This document shows positions 14,828 to 22,919 of a stretch of DNA of 40,363 bases, piece after piece. The DNA is taken from contig CALZAJ010000001.1 of the NCBI GenBank assembly GCA_945613785.1, positions 1 through 40,363 of the forward strand, written 5' to 3'. Under the pieces are notes generated by a model. The model made no database searches. It saw only the letters and a list, made by a program, of their open reading frames with translations, and was not told the origin of the DNA. The translations under genes were made by a program, and so were the position numbers. Each line of letters starts with the position of its first letter. Position 1 is the first letter of the stretch. The DNA is from an uncultured Verrucomicrobiota bacterium. GTDB lineage: Bacteria > Verrucomicrobiota > Kiritimatiellia > RFP12 > UBA1067.

Positions 14828-16354
14828 TCACGAATCGTTGTGGACCGGGTTCGCACCCGTGTTCCGGAGGTACCTCTCCAGCAGTCCCAACAGCCAGGTC
14901 ATCGTCATTACGAGAATCAGATAGACGGCCGCGACGGTCAGGTAGGGAAGGTACACCGAGTACGTCTGCGAACGGATGATGTCACCGCCCTTCGCCAGGT
15001 CGATGAGCGCAATGTAGCCGACGATGGACGTGTCCTTCATGAGCACGATGAACTCGTTGCCGAGCGCGGGCAATACGTTGCGGATCGCCTGCGGCAGGAT
15101 GATGCGGATCATCGTCCGCCAATAGCTCAGACCCAGCGCACGGCCGGCCTCCATCTGGCCGGGGTCGATGGACACGATGCCCGCCCGCATGATCTCGGCC
15201 TGATAGGCACCGGAGTTGATGCCGAAGGCAAGGATCGCGATGAGCACCTTCGACTCGACGGACCGCAGGATGATGTAGTAGGTGATGAGCAGCTGCACGA
15301 CCATCGGCGTGCCGCGGATGATCGTGAGATAGATCTTGCACAGCGCGTTCAGGACCGTGAAATAGCCGTACTTGTCATGGCTCGAGCGAATGACCGCGAC
15401 GAGGAAGCCGAGCACGAGGCCGAAGACGATCGAGGCCAGCGCGACCTGGAGCGTGATCGACAGGCCGTTGACCAGGTACATGCCGCGCGAGGAACCATCG
15501 GCGGCCTTCTTCAGGAAGCAGAGATAGAAGTCTTCGCGCAACGCCGTCCACTTCTCGTCCAGCCAAGCCGCTAGGCCCGAACGACCGACCGACTCAGGCG
15601 TCGGTTCGACGACCGCGCTGCCGCCATCCTTGAGCCTGTCGCTCTCCGCCGTGTAGTCGACGATCCACCGCGCAAGACGTCCGTCCGCTTTCGCCTCGGC
15701 GATCGTCTCGTTCACGGCGGCCAGGAGCTCTGGCTGCCCCTTGGCGATCGCGATTGCATATTCCTCAGACGAAAGGAAATCGGAAATCGCCAGCGCGGCC
15801 TCCCCCTTCACGCAGTTCCTCGCCGGATCGACGTCTGCAATCACGAACGCGCAGCGTCCTGCCAGCATGGCCGCACAGGCCTCGGGCGGCGTCTTGAAAC
15901 GCTCAGGCTCCTGCTTCAGTTCCTCCTTCACATAGGCGTCGCTCGTTGTGCCGCCCTGGACGCCGATCTTCTTGCCCTTGAGCTGGTCCTTGCCCGTGAA
16001 CGGGTTCGACTTCTTGTAGATGACGACAATGCCCGTCTTCACATACGGCTCGGAGAAGTCCACGTTCTTCTTGCGGTCCTCCGTCACGGTAATGCCCGAC
16101 GCGGCGAGGTCCGCCTTGCCCGAGATCACGGCGGGAATGACCGAATCGAAATCCATGTTCTCGGCACGGAACTCCTTGCCGAGCTTCTGGGCGACGGCAC
16201 GGGACAGCTCCACGTCGATGCCGACGATCTCCGGACCACGCAGGAACTCATAAGGCGGGAAGGTCGCTTCCGTCGCCATCGTCAGCGTTTCGGCGGCCTG
16301 CGCAACACAGGTCGCCAACACGAGTCCACTCAGGGCAGCAAGAAACTTCTTCAT
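14828..16354 (-). CDS. Amino-acid ABC transporter, binding-protein/permease fusion
   Basis: 508 residues. A signal peptide ending AQA (about 21) without lipobox Cys, a binding domain (about 24-265; ATEATFPPYEFLRGPEIVGIDVELSRAVAQ), a linker, then a HisM/GlnP-type permease (about 300-500) with EAGRALGLSYWRTMIRIILPQ as ATPase-coupling loop. The binding domain is strongly similar to the free lipoprotein encoded just upstream (long identical runs such as GITVTEDRKKNVDFS and GIVVIYKKSNPFTGKDQLKG), showing recent tandem duplication. It starts 10 nt after that gene. Fusing binding protein to permease keeps the receptor tethered at the pore. Confidence 0.92.
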   Translation of the reverse strand: MKKFLAALSGLVLATCVAQAAETLTMATEATFPPYEFLRGPEIVGIDVELSRAVAQKLGKEFRAENMDFDSVIPAVISGKADLAASGITVTEDRKKNVDFSEPYVKTGIVVIYKKSNPFTGKDQLKGKKIGVQGGTTSDAYVKEELKQEPERFKTPPEACAAMLAGRCAFVIADVDPARNCVKGEAALAISDFLSSEEYAIAIAKGQPELLAAVNETIAEAKADGRLARWIVDYTAESDRLKDGGSAVVEPTPESVGRSGLAAWLDEKWTALREDFYLCFLKKAADGSSRGMYLVNGLSITLQVALASIVFGLVLGFLVAVIRSSHDKYGYFTVLNALCKIYLTIIRGTPMVVQLLITYYIILRSVESKVLIAILAFGINSGAYQAEIMRAGIVSIDPGQMEAGRALGLSYWRTMIRIILPQAIRNVLPALGNEFIVLMKDTSIVGYIALIDLAKGGDIIRSQTYSVYLPYLTVAAVYLILVMTMTWLLGLLERYLRNTGANPVHNDS

Positions 16355-16364
16355 GACGAACGAC

Positions 16365-17102
16365 TCACTCGCCCTTCAGCTTGTCGCTCTCTTCCGTGAA
16401 CTGACGGATCCACTGGTCGAGCTGGCCGGACGCCTTGAGTTCCGTAATCGTCTCGTCAATCGCCTTGAGCAGCTCCGGCTGTCCCTTGCGAATCGCGACG
16501 GCATATTCCTCAGACGTGATGAAGTCGGAGAGCGCAAGCTCCGCCTCGCCCTTCACGCAGTTCTTGGCAGGGTCGATATCCGCAATCACGAAGTCGACAC
16601 GGCCGGACTTGAGCGCCGCCACGGCCTCGGCCGGGGACTTGGTGCGCTCAGGCTCCTGCAAAAGCTGTTCGAGCACGAAGGTCTCGGACGTCGTGCCGCT
16701 CTGCACGCCGATCTTCTTACCCTTGAGCTGATCCTTTCCAGTGAACGGGTTCGACTTCTTGTAGATGACGACAATGCCCGTCTTCACGTACGGAATCGAG
16801 AAATCCACGTTCTTCTTGCGGTCCTCCGTCACGGTGATGCCCGCCGCGGCGAGATGGGCCTTGCCCGAAATAACAGCGGGGATCACGAAATCGAAGTCCA
16901 CAGTCTCGGCCTTGAACGGACGATTCAGCTTCTGGGCGACGGCACGGCAGATCTCCACGTCAATGCCGGCAATCTCCTGTCCGCGGAGAAATTCATACGG
17001 AGGGAACGTCGCCTCCGTAATCATCTTCAGGGAATTGTCATCCTTCTGACCACAGCCCGCGAGCATCGCGGCACCAACCACGACCAAAATTAGTTTTTTC
17101 AC
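16365..17102 (-). CDS. Amino-acid-binding lipoprotein
   Basis: 245 residues from GTG 17102, preceded by GGAGG. A lipobox LAGC near residues 14-17 predicts a lipid-anchored protein. The rest is a family-3 solute-binding fold (TEATFPPYEFLRGQEIAGIDVEICRAVAQ; FVIADIDPAKNCVKGE). It is a near-copy of the binding domain of the next gene. Both keep the same putative ligand-contact segments, so they probably take the same or similar amino acid. First gene of the transport operon. Confidence 0.93.
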   Translation of the reverse strand: MKKLILVVVGAAMLAGCGQKDDNSLKMITEATFPPYEFLRGQEIAGIDVEICRAVAQKLNRPFKAETVDFDFVIPAVISGKAHLAAAGITVTEDRKKNVDFSIPYVKTGIVVIYKKSNPFTGKDQLKGKKIGVQSGTTSETFVLEQLLQEPERTKSPAEAVAALKSGRVDFVIADIDPAKNCVKGEAELALSDFITSEEYAVAIRKGQPELLKAIDETITELKASGQLDQWIRQFTEESDKLKGE

Positions 17103-17126
17103 GTTCTTTCCTCCAAAATGGGATTT

Positions 17127-17132
17127 ATTATA
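17127..17132 (-). promoter_or_regulatory. -10 element of amino-acid transport operon
   Basis: Minus-strand TGATATAAT, a perfect extended -10, lies 24 nt before the GTG of the binding lipoprotein, right at the stop codon of the upstream EamA gene. No convincing -35 was found. Confidence 0.6.
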
Positions 17133-18029
17133 TCAAAAGCGGCGGCACAAAAGATGCGCGAACTCCACGCCCAAGGCCGCGCCGAAGACAAGCGCGCAGC
17201 CAATCAGACAACGCGTCGTCATCGTGTCGCCGAAGAACAGCCAGCCGAACACCGCACCGAAGACGCTCTCCAGGCTCATGATGATCGCCGCCAGCGCCGG
17301 CGGCGTGCGCAGTCCCTGTGCGACGTTCTGCAGCGTGTAGCCGATGCCGGACGCGCCGAGACCCAGGAACAGGAGCGCCGGCCAGGCGGACTTGAAGGCC
17401 ATCGCCGTCAGCTTCGTCGATTCGGCTTCCAATCCCAGCAGGGGCGCCCCGCACACGGCACAGGTCATGAACATGACCGCCGACAGCGCAAGGGTGTCCG
17501 TCCCCGGGGCGAAACGGTCGACCACCAGGATCTCCACGGCGAAGAGCGCGGCACACGCCAGCGTCCAGAGTTCGCCGAGCCCGACCTTGAAGACATCCCC
17601 GCCCGTGATGCAGATGAGATAGGTGCCGATGAGCGCCGGAACGAGCGCCAGCCATTCGGCCCGCGTGGACTTGCGTCCGACGAAGACACCCATCACCGGC
17701 ACGAGCAGCATGTAGTTCGTCGTCAGGAAGGCGCAGACGCCCGGCGTGATGTCGAAATCGAAGGCCTTCTGCTGGGCAAGCATCGGCACGAAGAGCGAAA
17801 CGCCGCAGATGGCGCCGGCAATCCACGTTCGGCGCGTGAAGCCGTTGCGCCGACGGACGACCTGCACGAGCACGAGGAAAACCGCCGCGATGAGCGAACG
17901 GAAGACGATGACCGCATTGGGTCCGAGATGGCCCGCCCCGAGCTTCTGTCCGACGAAGCCACCGCCCCAGAAGAGCGTGGTGATCAACAGGAGGACGGCG
18001 CCGACATGAGGACCCTTGAACATCACCAT
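17133..18029 (-). CDS. EamA/DMT-family transporter
   Basis: 298 residues with about ten hydrophobic helices in two repeats of the EamA (drug/metabolite transporter) type: the first begins LLITTLFWGGGFVGQK and the second carries the family's late motif ALAAIIMSLESVFGAVFGWLFFGD. Such proteins usually export amino acids or other metabolites; the substrate is not visible. Its start overlaps the stop of the GHL10-like gene by 7 nt (ATG 18029), or by 1 nt if the third codon ATG 18023 is used. The transport operon downstream has its own -10 at its stop codon. Confidence 0.88.
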   Translation of the reverse strand: MVMFKGPHVGAVLLLITTLFWGGGFVGQKLGAGHLGPNAVIVFRSLIAAVFLVLVQVVRRRNGFTRRTWIAGAICGVSLFVPMLAQQKAFDFDITPGVCAFLTTNYMLLVPVMGVFVGRKSTRAEWLALVPALIGTYLICITGGDVFKVGLGELWTLACAALFAVEILVVDRFAPGTDTLALSAVMFMTCAVCGAPLLGLEAESTKLTAMAFKSAWPALLFLGLGASGIGYTLQNVAQGLRTPPALAAIIMSLESVFGAVFGWLFFGDTMTTRCLIGCALVFGAALGVEFAHLLCRRF

Positions 18030-19654
18030 TGTCCCAACTTGAGGTACGGGAAGATCTGTTTCTCCAGCGTCGTGTCGAGATCGAACAGCGCAACGCCCGA
18101 CGTGCCATACTTGCGCGACAGGTTGATCTGATCGATGACCGCCTTCGCATCCAGTCGCGATTCATTCGCCGTCACCCCGATGCCCACGATCGTCTTGCGC
18201 GCGTGGAACCGGTTCTGGGCGTGTTGCTGCAGGAAGGACTCAAACTGCGAGAGACTCTCCGAATAGTCCATTGGGACGACATAGTCGACGAGGTTCAAAC
18301 GGAGCCAGCTGTCCCAGTCCTGTCCGACGGACGCGATACAGGTCGGGTACTTGCCGAGGACGGCCGTCGTGAACCACGCGGGACGGCGCACGTGACGGCG
18401 CGCCTCCGCGACAAAGCGCGTGATGACTTCCGCCGCATTCGCCGGACGCACGCTGCCCTCGTACCAACGGACGAAGTCGAGGTGAATGCCATGGACGGGA
18501 TACTTGTCCTGCAGTTCGTCGATCGCGTCAAGAAGGTGCTTGCGCACGCCCGCATTCGACGGATCCAGGTACTCGCTGAGCTGACCGTTGAACCGGCTCG
18601 TCAGACGCCAGCCGCGCCGTTTGAAGTCCTCAAGCCGACTGGGCGTCGCGCGCGTCGCATTGAAGCAGAGAATCCAGGCGTGGACACGAATGCCCGTACC
18701 GCGCGCCGCGGCGAGACAGGCCCTGAGCTGATCCCCTTCCTGTTCGAAGGTCTTCGACCGCGGCAAGACGTTCGACGGATAGTGCGCGAAGCCCGCGCCC
18801 GCGACATTGACGAAGAGGTCGGTCACGCGGGCCTCCTGCAGCACCTTCATCGTCCTCGGCCAGTTGCCAGGGTAGAGTCCGCAGCCCGAATGATCCCAGA
18901 CCGCATGAATCTCGCCTTTGCGCGGAATCTGACGCAACGCAAAGTTCCGATAGGATTGATGGCGCGCGGCCTCCTTGGCCTGATACGTTTTGTAGTTCCA
19001 AAGCGACGGATCGAGGCAGCCCACCAACGCACCCAGCAGCTGCGACTTCAGCTTCTCGTCGCCGTCCGCCAGCAGGACGTGCGTCATCCAATAGCCCGCG
19101 GAGGTGGAGATCCAGGCCGCCTCTCCCGTCGACCTCCCGTTGCGGTCGGACCACGTCGCCATGATACGTCCCTTGCCCGGCTCCGGGATGGCCCGCTGCA
19201 GCACCGTCGAGGTCTGTAGGATGTTCCGCGGCAAGCCCTCGGGAAAGTTCACCTTGAAATCCATCTGGCTCCACTGGCCGGGATAGGAAGCCGTCACATA
19301 CCCGAGCGGCTTGACCCCCATGAGGGACGCCAACTGCGGCGAGGCCGAATAGAAGACGACCAGCTTCCCGTTGCGCGCACGATACTCGCGCAAGATCTTC
19401 ATCTCGGCCGCGGACGGTTCGTTGAAGCCGACCAGGAAGGCGACCTTCGCGGATGTCAGCGCGGCGGACATCTCCTTCGGAGTCGCCAACGCCGCCGGAA
19501 TGTCCTCGCCCTTCAACCAACGCTGAACATGCTTGGCGAGCGACGTGTAATAACCGGGATCATGCGCGACGACCACGACTTTCTCGCCCGCGCCCCAGAG
19601 GAGGGACGGGACGAGTCCAAACAAAACAGCGAAAAGACAGAGGAAGCGTTTCAT
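18023..19654 (-). CDS. Secreted GHL10-type glycoside hydrolase-like protein
   Basis: 543 residues. Signal peptide about 1-21 (LLWGAG). Residues about 25-225 form a first domain with alternating strands, a Rossmann-like or amidotransferase-like stretch of unclear role. From about 245 the chain follows the GHL10 (DUF187-type) TIM-barrel family: AVWDHSGCGLYPGNW, VFVNVAGAG-type strand, GIRVHAWILCFNATR, YLDPSNAGVRKHLLDAI, VHGIHLDFVRW with candidate acid residues, and VDYVVPMDYSES. The family is linked to polysaccharide or peptidoglycan-sugar breakdown, but the substrate is unknown. The ATG overlaps the trmD stop by 4 nt (ATGA). Confidence 0.85.
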   Translation of the reverse strand: MKRFLCLFAVLFGLVPSLLWGAGEKVVVVAHDPGYYTSLAKHVQRWLKGEDIPAALATPKEMSAALTSAKVAFLVGFNEPSAAEMKILREYRARNGKLVVFYSASPQLASLMGVKPLGYVTASYPGQWSQMDFKVNFPEGLPRNILQTSTVLQRAIPEPGKGRIMATWSDRNGRSTGEAAWISTSAGYWMTHVLLADGDEKLKSQLLGALVGCLDPSLWNYKTYQAKEAARHQSYRNFALRQIPRKGEIHAVWDHSGCGLYPGNWPRTMKVLQEARVTDLFVNVAGAGFAHYPSNVLPRSKTFEQEGDQLRACLAAARGTGIRVHAWILCFNATRATPSRLEDFKRRGWRLTSRFNGQLSEYLDPSNAGVRKHLLDAIDELQDKYPVHGIHLDFVRWYEGSVRPANAAEVITRFVAEARRHVRRPAWFTTAVLGKYPTCIASVGQDWDSWLRLNLVDYVVPMDYSESLSQFESFLQQHAQNRFHARKTIVGIGVTANESRLDAKAVIDQINLSRKYGTSGVALFDLDTTLEKQIFPYLKLGQW

Positions 19655-20388
19655 TTGATCAGGTCGGGACGTTGCTCCTTCGTCAGCTTGCGGGCCTCGG
19701 CGGTCCGCCAGGCCTCGATCTTCGCATGATCACCCGACAACAGGACCTCGGGGACCTTCATGCCACGGAACTCCGGCGGATGCGTGTATTGGGGCGCTTC
19801 AAGGAGACCCTCTCGGCCGAACGACTCCGACGCCGTCGCGGCAGGTCCGCCGCCCAACACGCCCGGAAGCAGACGGACAATCGAATCAACCATCGCCGCC
19901 GCCGCCAGTTCGCCGCCGGTCATCACGAAATCGCCAATCGAATACTTGTCGGTCACCATGGTCTCGATCCGCGCATCAAACCCCTCGTAGTGTCCGCACA
20001 AGAAGATGAGATGGGAGAACGTTTGGGCGTTTGGATTGGAGGGCGCAGCAACGCCTGCAAAGAGTTCGGCATCACGCTGAGTGAAGGTCTTACCCGCAGG
20101 AGAAGTCATAATAATCCGCCGCGCCACTGTGTTCAGGACACCCTCTTCACCTCGAGCGGCACACGCGGCTTCAACGGCCTTGAACCAGGGCTCGCACAGC
20201 ATCAGCAGACCCGGACCGCCCCCGTAGGGCTTGTCGTCGCATTTCTTCCACTTCCCTACGCCATAATCGCGCAAATTGATGATATTGACCTCACAGGCGC
20301 CCTTTTTGACAGCACGCGCCACGATGCTTTCTTCAAGAAAGCCCCGAAACATCTGCGGTTGGACGCTAATAATATCAATCTTCAACAT
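19651..20388 (-). CDS. trmD: tRNA (guanine-37-N1) methyltransferase
   Basis: 245 residues from ATG 20388, the family's usual MLKIDIIS start. TrmD uses S-adenosylmethionine to methylate G37 of tRNAs and prevents frameshifting. Motifs PYGGGPGLLM, LCGHYEGFDARI and YSIGDFVMTGGELAA form the deep trefoil-knot SAM site. The usual rpsP-rimM-trmD-rplS surroundings are absent; instead trmD heads an overlapping operon with a secreted GHL10 protein and an EamA transporter. An extended -10 TGCTATAAT lies 7 nt before the ATG with no Shine-Dalgarno, so the mRNA is probably leaderless. Confidence 0.96.
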   Translation of the reverse strand: MLKIDIISVQPQMFRGFLEESIVARAVKKGACEVNIINLRDYGVGKWKKCDDKPYGGGPGLLMLCEPWFKAVEAACAARGEEGVLNTVARRIIMTSPAGKTFTQRDAELFAGVAAPSNPNAQTFSHLIFLCGHYEGFDARIETMVTDKYSIGDFVMTGGELAAAAMVDSIVRLLPGVLGGGPAATASESFGREGLLEAPQYTHPPEFRGMKVPEVLLSGDHAKIEAWRTAEARKLTKEQRPDLIK

Positions 20389-20395
20389 TTTCGCT

Positions 20396-20401
20396 ATTAT
20401 A
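20396..20401 (-). promoter_or_regulatory. trmD extended -10 (leaderless)
   Basis: Minus-strand TGCTATAAT; 7 nt separate the hexamer from ATG 20388, so transcription should begin at or next to the A of the start codon. No -35 match. Confidence 0.6.
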
Positions 20402-20402
20402 G

Positions 20403-20446
20403 CAAAAATCAGAAATAAAGAGGCGCCCGAGATCACTCTCGGACGC
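20403..20446 (-). terminator. Terminator of ferredoxin gene
   Basis: Minus strand: GCGTCCGAGA and TCTCGGGCGC pair (10 bp, one G-T) around a 4-nt loop (20423-20446), followed by CTCTTTATTTCTGATTTTT. It separates the ferredoxin unit from trmD. Confidence 0.75.
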
Positions 20447-20480
20447 TTCTTCCGCACTCAGCGTGCTAAAGGCGAATGCC

Positions 20481-20651
20481 TTAGGCCGCGGAGATGGCTT
20501 CGCAGGGGCACTGAGCCGCGCAAGCGCCGCAGTCCATGCACTTGTCAGGGTCAATCGTGTAGGGCGTACCCTCGTTAATCGCCTCAGCCGGGCAAGCCGC
20601 CTTGCAACCACCGCAACCAACGCACTTCTCGCCATCAATCTTCATCGCCAT
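20481..20651 (-). CDS. 2[4Fe-4S] bacterial-type ferredoxin
   Basis: A 56-residue frame. Two CxxCxxCxxxCP clusters are present: C10, C13, C16, C20-P, and C38, C41, C44, C48-P. AGGAGG lies 8 nt before the ATG. Such clostridial-type ferredoxins are low-potential electron carriers for pyruvate oxidation, hydrogenases and similar reactions, fitting an anaerobe. It is a single-gene unit with its own promoter and terminator. Confidence 0.95.
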   Translation of the reverse strand: MAMKIDGEKCVGCGGCKAACPAEAINEGTPYTIDPDKCMDCGACAAQCPCEAISAA

Positions 20652-20687
20652 TTTGGATTCCTCCTTGTTCTTTTGAAAGATGCGTGC

Positions 20688-20717
20688 ATTTTATCATCTG
20701 ACTACTTAGTTAGGCAA
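20688..20717 (-). promoter_or_regulatory. Ferredoxin promoter
   Basis: Minus strand: TTGCCT (20712-20717), 18-nt spacer ending in TGA, TAAAAT (20688-20693). This is a -35 with four of six matches plus an extended -10. Confidence 0.6.
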
Positions 20718-20752
20718 CGGTAACTTGCAGGCGTTTTGGCAATCCAACCGCG

Positions 20753-22048
20753 TCAGTCGAAGATTGCGAACGCGGGGAGTCCCTTGACGGCTTCGAAGCC
20801 AGGGAGCTTGCGAAGTTCGGAAATGTCTTCGGCCTGAAGGCGAATGACGGTATAGCGCTTGAGTTCGGAAACGACTTCAGGATCGACGAAGGTCGTCTTC
20901 TCCATCATCGTACAATTCTTGCACCAAGTCGCCCAGCAATCGACGAAAATGGGCTTCTTCTGGTCGGACATGACGGACGCAAACGTCTCAGGGGTCGCGG
21001 CGATCCGACCAGACGCTTCCCCGCCGAGGTCGGCGGGGGTGCTGACGAAGCCCGTGTAGGCGAGGTAGCCGTACCAGGCCGCGAAGCTGAGCACGAGAAC
21101 GCCAAAGGCCCTGTTGACGTACTTCATCCAACCGCCCGGCTTCGGAAGAACCTGCAACCCCGCGCCGGCAAACGGCCAGGGAAGCCCCATGCCGAGACCG
21201 AGGACAAACGGCAGCGCGAGCGCCAGCACATGCCCTTCCGCATGGAGTTTCGCCGTCAGCAGAAGCACGGCGATCAAGATCGGCGCGACGCACGCACCTG
21301 CAAGAACGGCACTCACCATTCCCATGAAGAACGCGAAGAGTCCAGGAAGCATCGTCGCCTTCTTCTGGGCGAAACCGCCACGCCTCTTCGAGAAGTCGAT
21401 GAAGAAAACGCCGAGCATGGAGAGTCCGAGCGCAAGGAAGATGAGCGCGATCACCACGTTGAACCAGGGATTGCCCTGAATCTCGCCGAAGGCCATGCCG
21501 CCGATGGCGGCGAGAACGCCCATGATGCCGTAGGCGAACGCAATGCCGAGACCGTAGAGCGCACCGCGTGCGGCGGACTTGCCGATGATCATCAGGTTGA
21601 TCGGCACCATCGGCAGCACGCAGGGCGTCAGGTTCATCGCCAGGCCGCCGAACAGAATCAGAAGAAGTCCCAGCAGGAATCCGCCCAGCCCGCGGTCCGT
21701 CGACAGCCACTGCGAGGCTGGCTCGTCATTCCCCTTGAGCCAGGAAAGGAAGTCCGCGGTGGACAGATACCCCTGCGCCAGGCGGCAGGAAGCGGGTGCG
21801 GCGGTCTCGACGGCCTTGACCGCGTCAGCGGCGACGGACGGACGGACACTCTCGGCGGGAGTCGTCGACGAGACCTTCTGAGCGTCGGGCGGAATGATCA
21901 TGCACAGCTCGTCCGTACAGATGGTGAGCTGTCCGTTGATGTCATGGACCTCGCCTTCGATCCGCTCGCCATTGATGATGTAGACGTCGGCGCGGGCAAG
22001 CGCGAGGGAACAGACGAGTGAAAGAGCGAAAAGGAACTTCTTCATCAT
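20753..22048 (-). CDS. dsbD: DsbD-like transmembrane thiol reductant transporter lacking the usual N-terminal domain
   Basis: 431 residues from ATG 22048, overlapping the ispH stop as ATGA with CAGGAGG upstream. It carries electrons from cytosolic thioredoxin to the periplasm. Signal peptide about 1-19; then a small strand-rich domain (INGERIEGEVHDINGQL) with its own CTDELC, and a linker. The membrane core contains NLTPCVLPMVPINL and AGACVAPILIAVLL with the paired redox Cys. The C-terminal thioredoxin-like domain has WATWCKNC. The standard DsbD alpha domain is replaced by a much shorter module. It ends the pfp-mazG-ispH operon. Confidence 0.88.
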   Translation of the reverse strand: MMKKFLFALSLVCSLALARADVYIINGERIEGEVHDINGQLTICTDELCMIIPPDAQKVSSTTPAESVRPSVAADAVKAVETAAPASCRLAQGYLSTADFLSWLKGNDEPASQWLSTDRGLGGFLLGLLLILFGGLAMNLTPCVLPMVPINLMIIGKSAARGALYGLGIAFAYGIMGVLAAIGGMAFGEIQGNPWFNVVIALIFLALGLSMLGVFFIDFSKRRGGFAQKKATMLPGLFAFFMGMVSAVLAGACVAPILIAVLLLTAKLHAEGHVLALALPFVLGLGMGLPWPFAGAGLQVLPKPGGWMKYVNRAFGVLVLSFAAWYGYLAYTGFVSTPADLGGEASGRIAATPETFASVMSDQKKPIFVDCWATWCKNCTMMEKTTFVDPEVVSELKRYTVIRLQAEDISELRKLPGFEAVKGLPAFAIFD

Positions 22049-22881
22049 GTATCCTCCTGTGTCCGCAGCCAATCCACGGCCTGGGAAAAGAACTCTTCGG
22101 GAGTCGAGGCACCGCTCGTCACGCCCAGGCGACCGATTCCCGAGAAGTCGATGTCCCGGAGATCTGCCATCGTGCCTGCACGAAACGTCCGACAATGCGC
22201 GACCTCGCAGAGACGCTTCGTGTTGGACGACTGGGCACTGCCAAGGACCAGTAGCGCATCACCGTCAAACGCCTTGACGGCATCCTGTCGTTCCTTCGTC
22301 GCGCGGCAGACCTCGGCGGTCGACTCAACGACGAACGTCTGCCGCAGCCGTTCGACAACCGCCGCCACGTCATCGGCGTTCATGGTCGTCTGGCTCACGA
22401 CGCCGAGGGGACGCTTCGCCGTCTCGAGGGATGTGTAAGAGCTGTCGTTGATGACAATCGGATCCGGAACTTCGCCGGTGATGCCCTTCACTTCCGCATG
22501 GTCCGGATGACCGATGACAACGACTTGAAGTCCGCGGGACGCGAATTCCGACGCGGCCTGGTGGACACGAGCGACAAAGGGACAGGTGGCGTCCACAACC
22601 TTCAATTTGCGCGCGGCGGCCTCGGCGCGCACGGACGGACTCACCCCGTGCGCCGAAAAGAGCACGGTCGAGCCCTCTGGCACGTCCGAAAGCGACTCGA
22701 CGAACTTCAGGCCCCGAGACTTGAGATCGGCTACGACCAGCTCATTATGGACGAGTTCGTGGAGGCAGTAGACCGGTGCGGCGGAAGGTTGGGGGTGGCA
22801 AGTGACGAGGGCGCGCGCCTTTTGCAGAGCGTTCTTCACGCCTGCGCAGAATCCATGCGGCTCGAGTATCTCAATCGTCAT
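22045..22881 (-). CDS. ispH: 4-hydroxy-3-methylbut-2-enyl diphosphate reductase
   Basis: 278 residues. IspH is the last MEP-pathway enzyme and makes IPP and DMAPP with a [4Fe-4S] cluster. The three cluster Cys are seen: C12 in GFCAGV, C100 in DATCPFV and a third in STAEVCRATKERQ (about 192). SAHGV, GHPDHAEVKG, and VTSGASTPE near the C-terminus complete the active site. It lies between mazG and dsbD; its need for low-potential electrons could be met by the nearby ferredoxin, which is inference. Confidence 0.96.
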   Translation of the reverse strand: MTIEILEPHGFCAGVKNALQKARALVTCHPQPSAAPVYCLHELVHNELVVADLKSRGLKFVESLSDVPEGSTVLFSAHGVSPSVRAEAAARKLKVVDATCPFVARVHQAASEFASRGLQVVVIGHPDHAEVKGITGEVPDPIVINDSSYTSLETAKRPLGVVSQTTMNADDVAAVVERLRQTFVVESTAEVCRATKERQDAVKAFDGDALLVLGSAQSSNTKRLCEVAHCRTFRAGTMADLRDIDFSGIGRLGVTSGASTPEEFFSQAVDWLRTQEDT

Positions 22882-22919
22882 ACAAACTCACAACCATCAA
22901 CCCAAAACACCTCTCACCC

